This document shows positions 1 through 8,048 of a stretch of 64,000 nucleotides of DNA, one piece after another. Numbering within the stretch: position 1 is the stretch's first letter; each line of letters starts with the position of its first letter. A program made the translations under genes and the position numbers. The stretch is from Kitasatospora mediocidica KCTC 9733 (GTDB taxonomy: Bacteria; Actinomycetota; Actinomycetes; Streptomycetales; Streptomycetaceae). The stretch is from contig NZ_JQLN01000001.1 in NCBI RefSeq assembly GCF_000744225.1, forward strand, positions 372,001 to 436,000. The letters run 5' to 3'. The notes beneath the pieces were generated by a model. That model did not search any database. It had not been told where the DNA came from and saw only the letters and a program-made list of their open reading frames with translations.

Positions 1-287
1 TTCACCTCGTCCTCGGCGGGGAGCACATCGTCGGTGCCGATCGCCGGGCAGGACTTCACCAGGGCCTTGTCGTAGGCGACCTTGACGTACCCGGGGCCCA
101 CCAGGGCCCGGTCCAGGGGGACGAAGACGAGCCGGTGACGGGTGGGCAGGCCGATCTGAACGGTGGCCATCGAGGGGGCGTCGGTACCGGTGTCGACGTA
201 GATGGCCTCCAGCGTGCCGATCTTGTGGCCGTCCGGATCGACGACGTCGTGGGTACGCCACTCGCGGATATCGCCTACCTGGATCAC
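1..287 (-). CDS. PRC-barrel domain protein (3' end outside window)
   Basis: The start is a GTG at 287, seven bases after an AAAGGAG ribosome binding site. The visible 95 residues read as one PRC-barrel: an opening VGDIREWRTHDV strand, then the DPDGHKIGTLEAIYVD turn, and the later RHRLVFVPLDRALVGPGYVKV segment. PRC-barrels are small beta-barrel modules found in RimM, photosynthetic reaction centre H subunits and many stress-linked actinobacterial proteins. The specific role is unknown. The stop lies beyond base 1, so any C-terminal domain (often DUF2382 in this family) cannot be seen. It lies in the same direction as the anti-sigma gene upstream. Confidence 0.8.
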   Translation of the reverse strand, partial: MIQVGDIREWRTHDVVDPDGHKIGTLEAIYVDTGTDAPSMATVQIGLPTRHRLVFVPLDRALVGPGYVKVAYDKALVKSCPAIGTDDVLPAEDEV

Positions 288-364
288 TGGGGCTCCTTTC
301 CGAGGGCCGGCCGGAGCGTGTGCTCTCTCTCAGCGTGCCTCCGTCCGGGCCCGGGCACCAACGC

Positions 365-823
365 TCACCCGGGTTCGTGGTCGTCGGGGGTGGCGTCCTC
401 GGGGGTGGCGTCCTCGGGGGTGCCGGGCGCGCGGAAGGATGCGATGACGGTCTTGCCGTCCGCCTGGGTGCGGGTCTCCCAGTCGTCGGCGAGCGCGTCC
501 ACGATGCGCAGGCCGCGACCGTGCACGGCCGAGCGGTCCGGCGTGCCGGGTGTCGGCAGGCCGCTGCCGGCGTCATGGACGCTGACGCCCAGGCAGCGGT
601 TGTCCCACACCAGGACGAGTTGCGCCGAACTGTGCGCGTGGATGTGGGCGTTGGTGACCAGCTCCGAGACGGTGAGCAGGACGGCGTCCACCGTGTCGGG
701 CGCGGTGGTGGTCCACCCGAGGGACTCGAGGTGCCCCAGGCACCACTGGCGGGCCGCCCGTACCTCGCCCGCCACCGGGAAGGACCGGGCCCACCCCGTG
801 GCCCGCATGGACGCCTCTCCCAT
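365..823 (-). CDS. RsbW-like anti-sigma factor / HATPase_c_2 serine kinase
   Basis: A 152-residue GHKL-fold ATPase. I chose the ATG at 823 because a GGAGG sits just upstream; the open frame extends further but without family similarity. The N-box is seen in TVSELVTNAHIHAH, the G1 box in VHDAGSGLPTPG, and the G2 box in GRGLRIVDALADDWE, the order of Bergerat-fold ATPases. Such proteins bind a sigma factor or phosphorylate a STAS antagonist on serine. The STAS protein encoded 209 bases upstream on the same strand is the natural partner (inference). The C-terminal tail carries two imperfect TPEDA repeats, encoded by a short tandem repeat near 385-420. Confidence 0.85.
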   Translation of the reverse strand: MGEASMRATGWARSFPVAGEVRAARQWCLGHLESLGWTTTAPDTVDAVLLTVSELVTNAHIHAHSSAQLVLVWDNRCLGVSVHDAGSGLPTPGTPDRSAVHGRGLRIVDALADDWETRTQADGKTVIASFRAPGTPEDATPEDATPDDHEPG

Positions 824-1032
824 CGCTGCACCTCCGCTCGCGTCGTTACCGCTCCTGCACCACACCTGCCCTCCCCGGCCGCGCCAACCCTCCGCGAAAC
901 TCTGCGCCGCCGCAGGTTTGAACTCCGCTGAGCGGGCAGACGAGCGGCGAGGCTGCACCGGTCATCCCCCCTCCCGGTGCAGTTTGTCGTGAGGGCCCCG
1001 CCCCCGTCGGGCCCTCACGACAGCCCCCGCCC

Positions 1033-1440
1033 TCACGACACCCCCGGGGTCAGCGGCTCCAGGTCGAGGGCCGCCACCGCTGAAGCGACCTCGGGGTGGA
1101 CCGGCTGGGTGAGACTGATCCCGGTCAGCCGGAAGAGCTGGCTGACGGTCGGGGTCGGGGCGGCCAGGGACAGGCTGCCGTTCGCGAGCTTGGTCTGGCG
1201 CATCGCCCGGATGATCACGTTCAGCCCGGACGAGTCCATGAAGGGCACCCCGCTCAGATCCACGACCAGGTGCCGGCGGCCGTGGTCCAGCTGGTTGGCG
1301 AGGTGGACGTACAGCACCGGCCCGGTGTCGGCGTCCAGTTCGCCCGTGACCGACACCACGGCCAGCTCGTCCCGCACCACGCAGGTCACGCTCAGCGCGG
1401 TGGCGTCGTCGGGCAGCGGGAGAGAGATCGGTGCGGACAT
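1033..1440 (-). CDS. STAS-domain anti-sigma factor antagonist
   Basis: A 135-residue STAS protein of SpoIIAA/RsbV type. It starts at ATG 1440, preceded by GGAGG. The core VVDLSGVPFMDSSGLNVIIRA contains the conserved DSSG loop (residues 69-72), whose serine is the phosphorylation site in partner-switching systems. Family knowledge: the unphosphorylated antagonist binds the anti-sigma kinase and frees a sigma factor. The downstream anti-sigma kinase gene on the same strand supports a two-gene switch. No sigma factor gene is adjacent, so the target sigma is not identified here. Confidence 0.9.
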   Translation of the reverse strand: MSAPISLPLPDDATALSVTCVVRDELAVVSVTGELDADTGPVLYVHLANQLDHGRRHLVVDLSGVPFMDSSGLNVIIRAMRQTKLANGSLSLAAPTPTVSQLFRLTGISLTQPVHPEVASAVAALDLEPLTPGVS

Positions 1441-1613
1441 CGGTGGACCTCCTGGACGGTCGGGTACGGATCACCCTCCGCCTGCCCGGGTCGCCGGGGA
1501 TCATGCCGGGCGCACTCCGACACCCGCGGCCCGGCCTCGTCGGTCCGGGAAGCACCGCTACCGCGGAGGGGCATCCTGGGAGATGAGGGACGACGAGCAG
1601 GAGGAGAAGCGCC

Positions 1614-2636
1614 ATGAACGAACCGATCCTGGACGATCCGACCCTGACCGCGCAGGAGCTGCGGTCCCTGGCCGCCGCCGGAACCGCCGCGCCCTCCCTG
1701 CTCAACACCCAGCCGTGGCGCTTCCGCGCGTACTCCGGTACCCACACGCTGCGGGTGTACGCGGACCCGCAGCGGGCGCTGCCCCGGACGGACCCGGACG
1801 GGCGGGCGCTGCACCTCTCGGTGGGCACCGCGGTGTTCAACCTGCGGGTCGCGGCCGCTCACCTGGGCCTGGAGCCGTCCGTACGGCTGCTGCCGGAGGC
1901 CTCCGACCCCCACCTGTGCGCCGAGCTGGACCTCTCGCGGACCGCCGAGACCCCGAATCCCGACCCGGACCAGGGCCCGGACCTGTACGCCGCCATTGAG
2001 CAGCGCCACTCCAGCCGCCTGCCGTTCGCCGACCGCGACGTGCCCGAGACGGTCCTCGGCGAGCTGCGCGCGGCCGCCCGGGCGGAGGGGGCGGTGTTGT
2101 CCGTCCAGGACGAGGACGGCGTGCGACGGGTGATGGCCCTGACCGAGGATGCCGAGCGCCGCACCGCCGACGACCCGGTGCGCGAGGCGGAGAGCCGGGC
2201 CTGGCTGCGCTCGCGGGAACCGGCGTCCGACGGCATCCCGCTGAGCCAGCTGGGGCCGCCGGACAGCGAGGCCCGCCTGCCGATGCGCAGCTACACCGGC
2301 CGCCCGCCGGCCGTCAGTGTGCCGCCCGCGCGCTTCGAGGCGCTGCCGCACCTGGCCCTGCTGTCCACGCACGCCGACCACCCGTCGGACTGGCTGCACG
2401 CCGGCCAGGCGCTGGAGCGGGTCTGGCTGCTGGCGACGGTGCACGGGGTGCGGATCTCGGTGATGCACCAGGCGCTGGAGTGGCCCCAGACCCGGTGGGA
2501 GCTGCGCGATCCGAACGAGGGTCCGGGGTTCACCCAGACGGTGCTGCGCCTCGGCTTCGGGCCGGCCGGCCCGGCGGCGCCGCGCCGCCCGGTGGCCGAG
2601 GTGCTGGAGGTCGTCGGCGCCCCCGCCGCGGCCTGA
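1614..2636 (+). CDS. Acg-like nitroreductase family protein
   Basis: A 340-residue protein with a GGAGGAG ribosome binding site before ATG 1614. The N-terminal AAAGTAAPSLLNTQPWRF segment is the hallmark of the Acg/Rv3131-like branch of the FMN-dependent nitroreductase superfamily. A second conserved block is the RHSSRLPFADRDVP segment. In mycobacteria Acg-type proteins belong to the dormancy (DosR) response; some bind FMN without classical nitroreductase activity. The gene is divergent from the STAS gene and convergent with the secreted esterase gene, with a terminator hairpin between. The substrate is unknown. Confidence 0.85.
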   Translation: MNEPILDDPTLTAQELRSLAAAGTAAPSLLNTQPWRFRAYSGTHTLRVYADPQRALPRTDPDGRALHLSVGTAVFNLRVAAAHLGLEPSVRLLPEASDPHLCAELDLSRTAETPNPDPDQGPDLYAAIEQRHSSRLPFADRDVPETVLGELRAAARAEGAVLSVQDEDGVRRVMALTEDAERRTADDPVREAESRAWLRSREPASDGIPLSQLGPPDSEARLPMRSYTGRPPAVSVPPARFEALPHLALLSTHADHPSDWLHAGQALERVWLLATVHGVRISVMHQALEWPQTRWELRDPNEGPGFTQTVLRLGFGPAGPAAPRRPVAEVLEVVGAPAAA

Positions 2637-2648
2637 GCGGCCACGTCC

Positions 2649-2682
2649 GGACGGCCCGGCCGGCGTGCCGGTCGGGCCGTCC
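2649..2682. terminator. Bidirectional terminator hairpin
   Basis: Arms 2649-2663 and 2668-2682 pair over 15 bases with one mismatch around a CGTG tetraloop. The hairpin lies between the convergent stops at 2636 and 2712, so it can end transcripts from both sides. There is no U-tract, which is usual in streptomycetes. Confidence 0.7.
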
Positions 2683-2711
2683 AGGGTGTCCGGGGTATCA
2701 GCCGGTGGGGC

Positions 2712-3803
2712 TCAGCCGGCCGCGGCGAACGAGGCGGCGAGGCGGGGCATGTAGTCCGCGAAGGCGGCGGACCAGCAGCCGTAGTCATGGCCGCCGTCGC
2801 ACGTGGGCGAGAGCGAGCTGCCGTTGCCGTAGTCGACGTAGCGGCTGGGGATGCCGAGCTGGTCCAGGCGGGTCTTGACCGTGCCGGAGGCGATCTCGGT
2901 GAAGTGGTCGATGGGCAGCTGGTTGCCGCTGTAGAGGGTGATGTCACTGCCCGCGAGCCTGGCCAGGTTGGCCGGGTCGGCGGGGTTGAGCGCGTTCCAG
3001 ATGTGGTCCGCGTTGAAGACCGGGTACGGCGAGCCGAAGATCGCGTCGCTGTCGACGTAGGGCCCGTACCCGGTGCACCGGCCCGTCCCGGCGGGGCTGG
3101 ACGTGCTCACCGCGCACCAGGCGCCGGTGACGTTGAGTTCGGTGGCCAGGACCGCCGCGCGGACCTCCGCCATCCCGAAGTCGATGCCGCCGGAGAGCGA
3201 GGCGGTGTGCCCGAACAGGTCGGGACGCGCCTCGGCGTAGTGCAGCGCGCCGTAGCCGCCCATCGACAGGCCGAGGACGGCCCGGTGGGCCCGGTCGGCG
3301 ATGGTGCGCAGGTTGGCGTCGATGAACGGGACGACCTGGGTGGTGTGGAAGGTCTGCCAGTTGGCCGCGCCCAGGGCGGTGTTCTGCATGGCCCAGTCGG
3401 CGTACCAGCCCTTCAGGCCGCCGTCCGGCACCACGGTGATCATCGCGTCCGAGTGCAGGGCGGGGGCGGCGGCCGCGTCGTCCACGGTGCCGCCTCCGCC
3501 GTGCAGGAAGTAGGCCACCGGCCAGCGCTCGGTGGGGTTCGCCGCGTAGCCCTGCGGGAGGAAGATGCGGATCTTGTGGGTGCCGGCGAGCTGGGCGGTG
3601 GTCACGGTGATCGTGAAGTCGGTGCTCGAGTGCACCTCGGGGGTGCCGACCTGGGTCAGGCCGAAGCCGTTGGTGAAGGCCACCGGGGCGGCGTCCGCGC
3701 GGGCGGGTGCGGGCGAGGTGCCGAGCAGCGCGCTCAGGGCCATGGCCGCGGCGACGGCGGCCGCGGTCGCGTGCCGTCGCCAGCGGGGCAGGAGTGACGT
3801 CAT
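2712..3803 (-). CDS. Secreted alpha/beta-hydrolase esterase (esterase D / antigen 85-like)
   Basis: 363 residues with an N-terminal signal: an Arg-rich start, an Ala-rich hydrophobic stretch and a likely cleavage site after PAPARADA near residue 38. The fold is that of the putative esterase family (PF00756): a LHGGG oxyanion segment, the nucleophile elbow GLSMGGYGAL, and a C-terminal GGHDYGCW segment holding the likely catalytic His. AAAGGA precedes ATG 3803. Relatives include feruloyl and acetylxylan esterases and mycolyltransferases; the substrate cannot be inferred. It follows the secreted serine hydrolase gene on the same strand with a 33-base gap, so the two are probably co-transcribed. 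Confidence 0.88.
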   Translation of the reverse strand: MTSLLPRWRRHATAAAVAAAMALSALLGTSPAPARADAAPVAFTNGFGLTQVGTPEVHSSTDFTITVTTAQLAGTHKIRIFLPQGYAANPTERWPVAYFLHGGGGTVDDAAAAPALHSDAMITVVPDGGLKGWYADWAMQNTALGAANWQTFHTTQVVPFIDANLRTIADRAHRAVLGLSMGGYGALHYAEARPDLFGHTASLSGGIDFGMAEVRAAVLATELNVTGAWCAVSTSSPAGTGRCTGYGPYVDSDAIFGSPYPVFNADHIWNALNPADPANLARLAGSDITLYSGNQLPIDHFTEIASGTVKTRLDQLGIPSRYVDYGNGSSLSPTCDGGHDYGCWSAAFADYMPRLAASFAAAG

Positions 3804-3836
3804 CGGTCGTCCTTTCGGGGCAGGGAGTGCCGGGGC

Positions 3837-4976
3837 TCAGAGCGCGCAGTAGGCGTTGGACAGGGCGGTGCCGGTGTCGGTCTGGCCGGCCGTGCCCGAA
3901 AGGAGGTGGAACTCGTTGTTGGCGTGCGCGACCTGCTTGGTGCCGTCGTCGCTGCTCAACCAGGTGCTGAAGTAGCCGATGACGGCGCCGTTGTGCCCCC
4001 AGGCCCACTGGCCGCAGGGCAGTTGGACGTGCTCGATGCCCAGTCCGTACCCCGTGGTGGCGGAACCGTCCACCGGCACCGTGGTCTTGAGCTCGGCCTC
4101 CTGGGCGGGCGGCAGCAGCTTCCCGGTCAGCAGGGCGCGGCCGAACGCGGTGAGGTCGTCCAGGGTCGACACCATCGCCCCCGCCGGGCCGAAGAGCTGG
4201 ACGTCGGAGACCGTGACGTCGTTGGTGTAGAAGACCACGGGGTGCACGTAGCCGTGCAGGTAGTTGCCGTAGAGGTTCGGGTCGCTGGTCGGGAAGGTGG
4301 TGTTGGTCAGGCCGAGGGGCGCGATGATCCGGTTCTGGATCTCGGTGGCCGGGCTGTTGCCGGTGACGGCGGTGATCACCATGCCCGCCAGCACGTAGTT
4401 GGTGTTGGCGTAGCTCCACTTCTGGCCCGGCGCGGCGACCGGCGCGCGCGATGCCAGCGCGATGTCCACCAGCGACTGCGGTGCCCAGGCCTGGTTCGGG
4501 TTGAGGTCCAGGGCGTAGGGGCCGGACACCTGGGCGGTTCCCGCGTAGTCGGGCAGGCCGGAGGTGTGGTTGAGCAGCTCGCGAAGGGTGATCTTCGTGC
4601 CGTCGTAGCCGTTGGCGTTGACCGCCGCCGGCAGCCACCTGGCCACCGTGTCGTCCAGCGAGAGCTTGCCCTCGGCCTCCAGCTGGAGCAGCACGGTGGA
4701 GGTGAACGCCTTGGTGTTGCTGCCGATCCGGAACTGCGCCTTGGGGTCGGCGGGCACGCCGGTGGCGAGGTTCCCGGTGCCGGCGTGCACGTACTGGGTG
4801 GTGTCGCCCTGGCGGACCAGGCCGATCACGCCGGGGTATCCGTCGGCCACGCCTTTCTGGGCGCCGGTCTGGAGGATGCCGGCGGCAGTCGGCGTGTCCG
4901 CGTTCGCCGGGCCGACGCCGGCCAGGGCGGCGAGCAGCAGCGCCGCACTGACGGCGGTCACACGTAGGGACTTCAT
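3837..4976 (-). CDS. Secreted class C beta-lactamase-fold serine hydrolase (D-Ala-D-Ala carboxypeptidase type)
   Basis: 379 residues starting at ATG 4976, preceded by GAAGGAG. A longer open frame upstream has no family similarity. A Sec signal peptide (MKSLRVTAVSAALLLAALAG) ends near PANA. The penicillin-binding triad is complete: SNTK (SxxK, nucleophile Ser and general-base Lys), YAN (second motif) and HNG in WGHNGAVIGY (third motif). Family members include Streptomyces R61 DD-peptidase and esterases of the same fold. The enzyme is probably secreted or cell-wall associated and shares a transcript with the downstream esterase. Confidence 0.92.
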   Translation of the reverse strand: MKSLRVTAVSAALLLAALAGVGPANADTPTAAGILQTGAQKGVADGYPGVIGLVRQGDTTQYVHAGTGNLATGVPADPKAQFRIGSNTKAFTSTVLLQLEAEGKLSLDDTVARWLPAAVNANGYDGTKITLRELLNHTSGLPDYAGTAQVSGPYALDLNPNQAWAPQSLVDIALASRAPVAAPGQKWSYANTNYVLAGMVITAVTGNSPATEIQNRIIAPLGLTNTTFPTSDPNLYGNYLHGYVHPVVFYTNDVTVSDVQLFGPAGAMVSTLDDLTAFGRALLTGKLLPPAQEAELKTTVPVDGSATTGYGLGIEHVQLPCGQWAWGHNGAVIGYFSTWLSSDDGTKQVAHANNEFHLLSGTAGQTDTGTALSNAYCAL

Positions 4977-5116
4977 CGCACTCCTTCGTCCACGGGTGGT
5001 GGTGGGCTCCGGTACGGGCTGACGCGGCGTCGGGGCGCCGCTGACCGGGCACTTCGATGCTGGTGCCCGGGCGGCGCGAGGCACAGGCCATGGCACCGGA
5101 CATCGGTGACCGGTCG

Positions 5117-7546
5117 TCAGGACGGGCCGTCCCCCACGGACACCGAGGGGAAGGTGGCCGGCCGGTACTGGGCCTGCTGCTCGCGGAAGGCGCGGCCGAG
5201 GTGGTGCTGCAGGCGGACGTGGCGGAACTGGTACACCGCGCCGGTCTGGCGCAGCACGCCGCGGCGGTAGGCGTCGTCGAGGAAGGCGACCGTGTCCCAG
5301 GGCAGTCTGCCGGTCAGCGGCAGCCAGAGCCGGGACAGTACGAGCCACTGCCCCCAGGCGGTGAAGGCCAGGACGTAGGAGACCGCGCCGCCGATCCCGC
5401 CGACCCCGCCGATGAAGAGCCCGTCCGACAGACCCCAGTTCAGCGGACCCAGCGGACCCTGGAGCAGGTCGACGATCAGCCGGCCCCCGCAGCCGATCGC
5501 CAGGGTGAGCAGCGGGGCCAGGACGAGGGTCTGCCGGCCGATCGTCGCGCGGTTGGCCGACAGCAGGCTGCCCGGGGTGGCCGCGGAGGTGACGTCCACC
5601 GGCGCCTCCAGGACGGACATCAGCCCGAAGACCAGCCCGGCGGCCGTGCCGAAGATCAGCCCGAAGCAGAGCATGTTGATCAGGGTGGCTTCGAGCACGT
5701 GCGGATCGGTGAGCGGGACACCCGAGTAGAGCGCCCGCTCCAGGGCCAGCGCGCAGGCGCAGCCGACGCCCATGACCGAGCCGCCGAGCAGGCCGCTCGC
5801 GAACCGGCCGGCGAAGGTGCGCCGTAGCGGCCCCAGTTCGCGCCGGGCCCCGGGCAGCCGCAGCCGCACCCGGGCGGGTTCGAAGGCCGGGCCGCCGCGG
5901 TGGGTGACCATCACCGCGTAGACACAGCCGAAGGCGAGGCCCGCGACGGGCCCCATCAGCGCCCCCTGGAGGAGGATCTCGCCGACCCCGGCGCGGTGGA
6001 ACAGCAGGCAGACGAGCCAGTCGGCCACCGTGATGCTCAGGGCGGTCGCCAGCACGACGGCGATGATCCGGGTCGAACGGCGCAGCGAGTCACCGATCCG
6101 CCACCAGGCGAGGTCCTGCTGATCGAGGTCGAGCCGCGCCAGGTGGTGGGCCAGATAACCCAGCCACTGCTGGGCGCGCTCGGGCTCCCAGCCGCGCGGG
6201 CGGTGCCGACGGCCGTCGGCGGCCTGCTCGGGGACGCGGCGTCGGTAGACGGTCGGCACGAAGCCCGCCAGCAGGTGCTCCTCGACGGAGTGCGCGGTGG
6301 GGAAGCGGGTGGCGTCCAGCAGTTCGGCCGGATCCCGGCCGGGCGTCTCGCTGTAGAGCGTGCGCGCCAGGATGACCATGAGCGGGGTGGTGAGGACGGC
6401 GGCGAGGTTCGCGCCGGCCGGGGTGTCCCGGGTGCGCAGGTCGTCGAGGAGGGTGTCCCAGACGACTCCGGCCCCGCCGTCGCCGTCGCGTCGGCCGACC
6501 GCGCGGGCGGTGCGGGGCAGGTAGCCGGCGAGGTCGTCGAGGGTGAGGTCGGTGAGTTCGATCCCGGCCGCCCAGACCAGCGGTGCGTGCGCCGCCTGGA
6601 CGGCTTCGGCGAACTCGGCGCGGCGGCTGGTGAGCACCAGCGGCAGCGAGGTGGCGTTCAGGGTTTCGAGCGCCTCGCGCCGCAGGCCCTCGGCGATCTC
6701 GTCGAACCCGTCGAGCACCGGGAGGATGCAGTCGGCGTCGAGCAGGGCGGCGGCCAGGGTCGAGCCGCCGGGACGACGGCGGGCCAGGTGCGGGTGGTCA
6801 CGCAGCAGCCGGCTGATCAGCCAGTCCCGCAGCGCCGTGGTGGTCGGGTCCCAGGAGCCGAGGCTGAAGATGACCGGTACCCGGTCGGGGACGGCCTGGG
6901 CCTCCAGCAGGTCCAGCACGAACCTGATCGTGAGGACCGACTTGCCCGAACCGGCCCGGCCCAGGACCACCAGGCGTCCGGACGATATTCGCCGGTAGAC
7001 CTCCGCCACGCTGCGCAGGTCACCGCTCAGGTCGACCTGGCGCGGCAGTGCGCCCGGCCCCAGGCGCTGGATGTTCTCCAGGCGGTCCGTCAGACCCGCG
7101 GGCGCCTGCTGCCAGCGGACCGGCAGCGGAAAGGGGTCGTGCACCCCGCGCTGCTCCTCCTCGTGCCGCCAACGCCGCCGGATCTCGCGCGCCAGCTCCT
7201 GGACGGCCTCGGCGAGATCACCGTGGGCCGGTGGCGGCGCGGGTGCGGGCTCGGCCGGGACGGGCGCGGGGTCGGGCTCAGGCTCGGTCGGTTCGGGGAC
7301 CGGCTCGGGGTCCGCCTCGCCGTCCTCCTTCGCGAGCGTGGCCGCCAGCAGTCGGCGGTCGTCCTGCCCGAGGTCCAGCGCGTCCGCCAGCAGGCTCAGC
7401 GTGCCCAGCCGGTGGTCGGGCGACCTGCCGGTCTCCAGCCGGCGAATGGTGCGAACGCTCACCCCGGACCGTTCCGCCACCTGTTCCTGCGTCAGCCCCG
7501 CCTGATGGCGCAGCCGGCGCAGCAGCATGCCGAGCTGATCGGTCAC
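5117..7546 (-). CDS. XRE helix-turn-helix / NACHT NTPase / multi-pass membrane protein
   Basis: 809 residues from GTG 7546, which has GGGGAGG at good spacing; the preceding in-frame ATG has none. Residues 5-65 form an XRE-type helix-turn-helix (LTQEQVAERSGVSVRTIRRLE). Residues 78-108 are a Pro/Glu-rich linker. A NACHT-type P-loop NTPase follows with Walker A GRAGSGKS at 196-203 and Walker B plus NACHT signature ILPVLDGFDEI at 274-284. The C-terminal half, from about residue 490, is hydrophobic with several membrane segments. Related streptomycete NACHT proteins are uncharacterised; bacterial NACHT proteins in general include antiphage proteins. The architecture suggests a sensor that binds DNA or another ligand, oligomerises on ATP and acts at the membrane, but this is inference. 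It stands alone without an obvious partner gene. Confidence 0.85.
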   Translation of the reverse strand: MTDQLGMLLRRLRHQAGLTQEQVAERSGVSVRTIRRLETGRSPDHRLGTLSLLADALDLGQDDRRLLAATLAKEDGEADPEPVPEPTEPEPDPAPVPAEPAPAPPPAHGDLAEAVQELAREIRRRWRHEEEQRGVHDPFPLPVRWQQAPAGLTDRLENIQRLGPGALPRQVDLSGDLRSVAEVYRRISSGRLVVLGRAGSGKSVLTIRFVLDLLEAQAVPDRVPVIFSLGSWDPTTTALRDWLISRLLRDHPHLARRRPGGSTLAAALLDADCILPVLDGFDEIAEGLRREALETLNATSLPLVLTSRRAEFAEAVQAAHAPLVWAAGIELTDLTLDDLAGYLPRTARAVGRRDGDGGAGVVWDTLLDDLRTRDTPAGANLAAVLTTPLMVILARTLYSETPGRDPAELLDATRFPTAHSVEEHLLAGFVPTVYRRRVPEQAADGRRHRPRGWEPERAQQWLGYLAHHLARLDLDQQDLAWWRIGDSLRRSTRIIAVVLATALSITVADWLVCLLFHRAGVGEILLQGALMGPVAGLAFGCVYAVMVTHRGGPAFEPARVRLRLPGARRELGPLRRTFAGRFASGLLGGSVMGVGCACALALERALYSGVPLTDPHVLEATLINMLCFGLIFGTAAGLVFGLMSVLEAPVDVTSAATPGSLLSANRATIGRQTLVLAPLLTLAIGCGGRLIVDLLQGPLGPLNWGLSDGLFIGGVGGIGGAVSYVLAFTAWGQWLVLSRLWLPLTGRLPWDTVAFLDDAYRRGVLRQTGAVYQFRHVRLQHHLGRAFREQQAQYRPATFPSVSVGDGPS

Positions 7547-7659
7547 CGGTTCGCCTCCCCCTACTCGCCAGTATCGCCGCCCCGTGAGCCTACCGGTACG
7601 GCCGGTCATGAATGGCCGGTGCCGTGGCCTGGTCGTTGACCAGCACGAACCTGACGATC

Positions 7660-7702
7660 TAGTGCCGCGTCAGGCAACCTTTGCCCGTCAAGGAGCGGCG
7701 TC
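7660..7702 (+). repeat. Solo copy of the MITE end (direct copy 1)
   Basis: Bases 7660-7702 repeat bases 7882-7924 with two differences over about 43 bases, including the whole 17-base terminal repeat at 7662-7678. It is again preceded by C and TA, forming CTAG. No matching right end in inverted orientation occurs before 7882. It is therefore either the remnant of an older insertion or the outer end of a larger composite ending at 8048. Confidence 0.75.
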
Positions 7703-7713
7703 CGAGGAGTCCC

Positions 7714-7884
7714 ATGGCATACCGCTACTGGTGCGGCGAGTGCGGCTTCAAAACCGCCTGGCTCAGCCGTTCCCAGGGCGAGCAGCAGCAGATCGACCAC
7801 TACGCCCGACGCCACCCCGGCGTCCCGCCCGGCGGCCACGTCGAGACCAACCGACGCAAACCACCACGGACAGGCACCGACTAG
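7714..7884 (+). CDS. Small zinc-ribbon protein, truncated by MITE insertion
   Basis: 56 residues from ATG 7714, with GAGGAG seven bases upstream. The N-terminus, RYWCGECGFKTAWL, then a helix, HYARRHPG and PGGHVETNRR, matches from memory a small streptomycete protein family with a CxxC...H...H zinc knuckle followed by a hydrophobic C-terminal anchor. Here the frame ends abruptly at TAG 7882-7884, inside the CTAG target of the inserted MITE, before any membrane segment. I infer a C-terminal truncation; the N-terminal zinc module could still fold. Function unknown. Confidence 0.6.
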   Translation: MAYRYWCGECGFKTAWLSRSQGEQQQIDHYARRHPGVPPGGHVETNRRKPPRTGTD

Positions 7885-8048
7885 TGCCGCGTCAGGCAAC
7901 TTTTGCCCGTCAAGGAGCGGTGTCCGGTGCGTGCTCTCGGCGTGCCGGCCGGAAGTCCTCGTACTGGACGTACTTGGGCTTTCGGCCGGTGCGGCGAGAG
8001 TGCGTGCCGGGCGTCGCGACGGGGCGAAGGTTGCCTGACGCGGCACTA
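7882..8048. mobile_element. Foldback MITE, about 163 bp between TA duplications
   Basis: Perfect 17-base terminal inverted repeats (7884-7900 and 8030-8046) are bounded by TA on both sides (7882-7883 and 8047-8048). The rejoined target would read CTAG, as expected for IS630/Tc1-type TA-duplicating transposases. The interior is itself a long imperfect palindrome: the left half from about 7925 to 7963 matches the reverse complement of about 7971-8010, so the element can fold on itself almost end to end. It has no coding capacity and must be mobilised in trans. Confidence 0.8.

Noticed and set aside
2944..5103. Very long minus-strand open frames overlapping the two secreted hydrolase genes
   Set aside because: They are out-of-frame shadows: Arg/Pro/Gly-rich composition with no domain, while the true frames carry signal peptides and catalytic motifs.
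7606..8046. 146-residue minus-strand frame across the MITE region
   Set aside because: Its composition reflects translation through inverted repeat copies (the same segment recurs), not a protein family.
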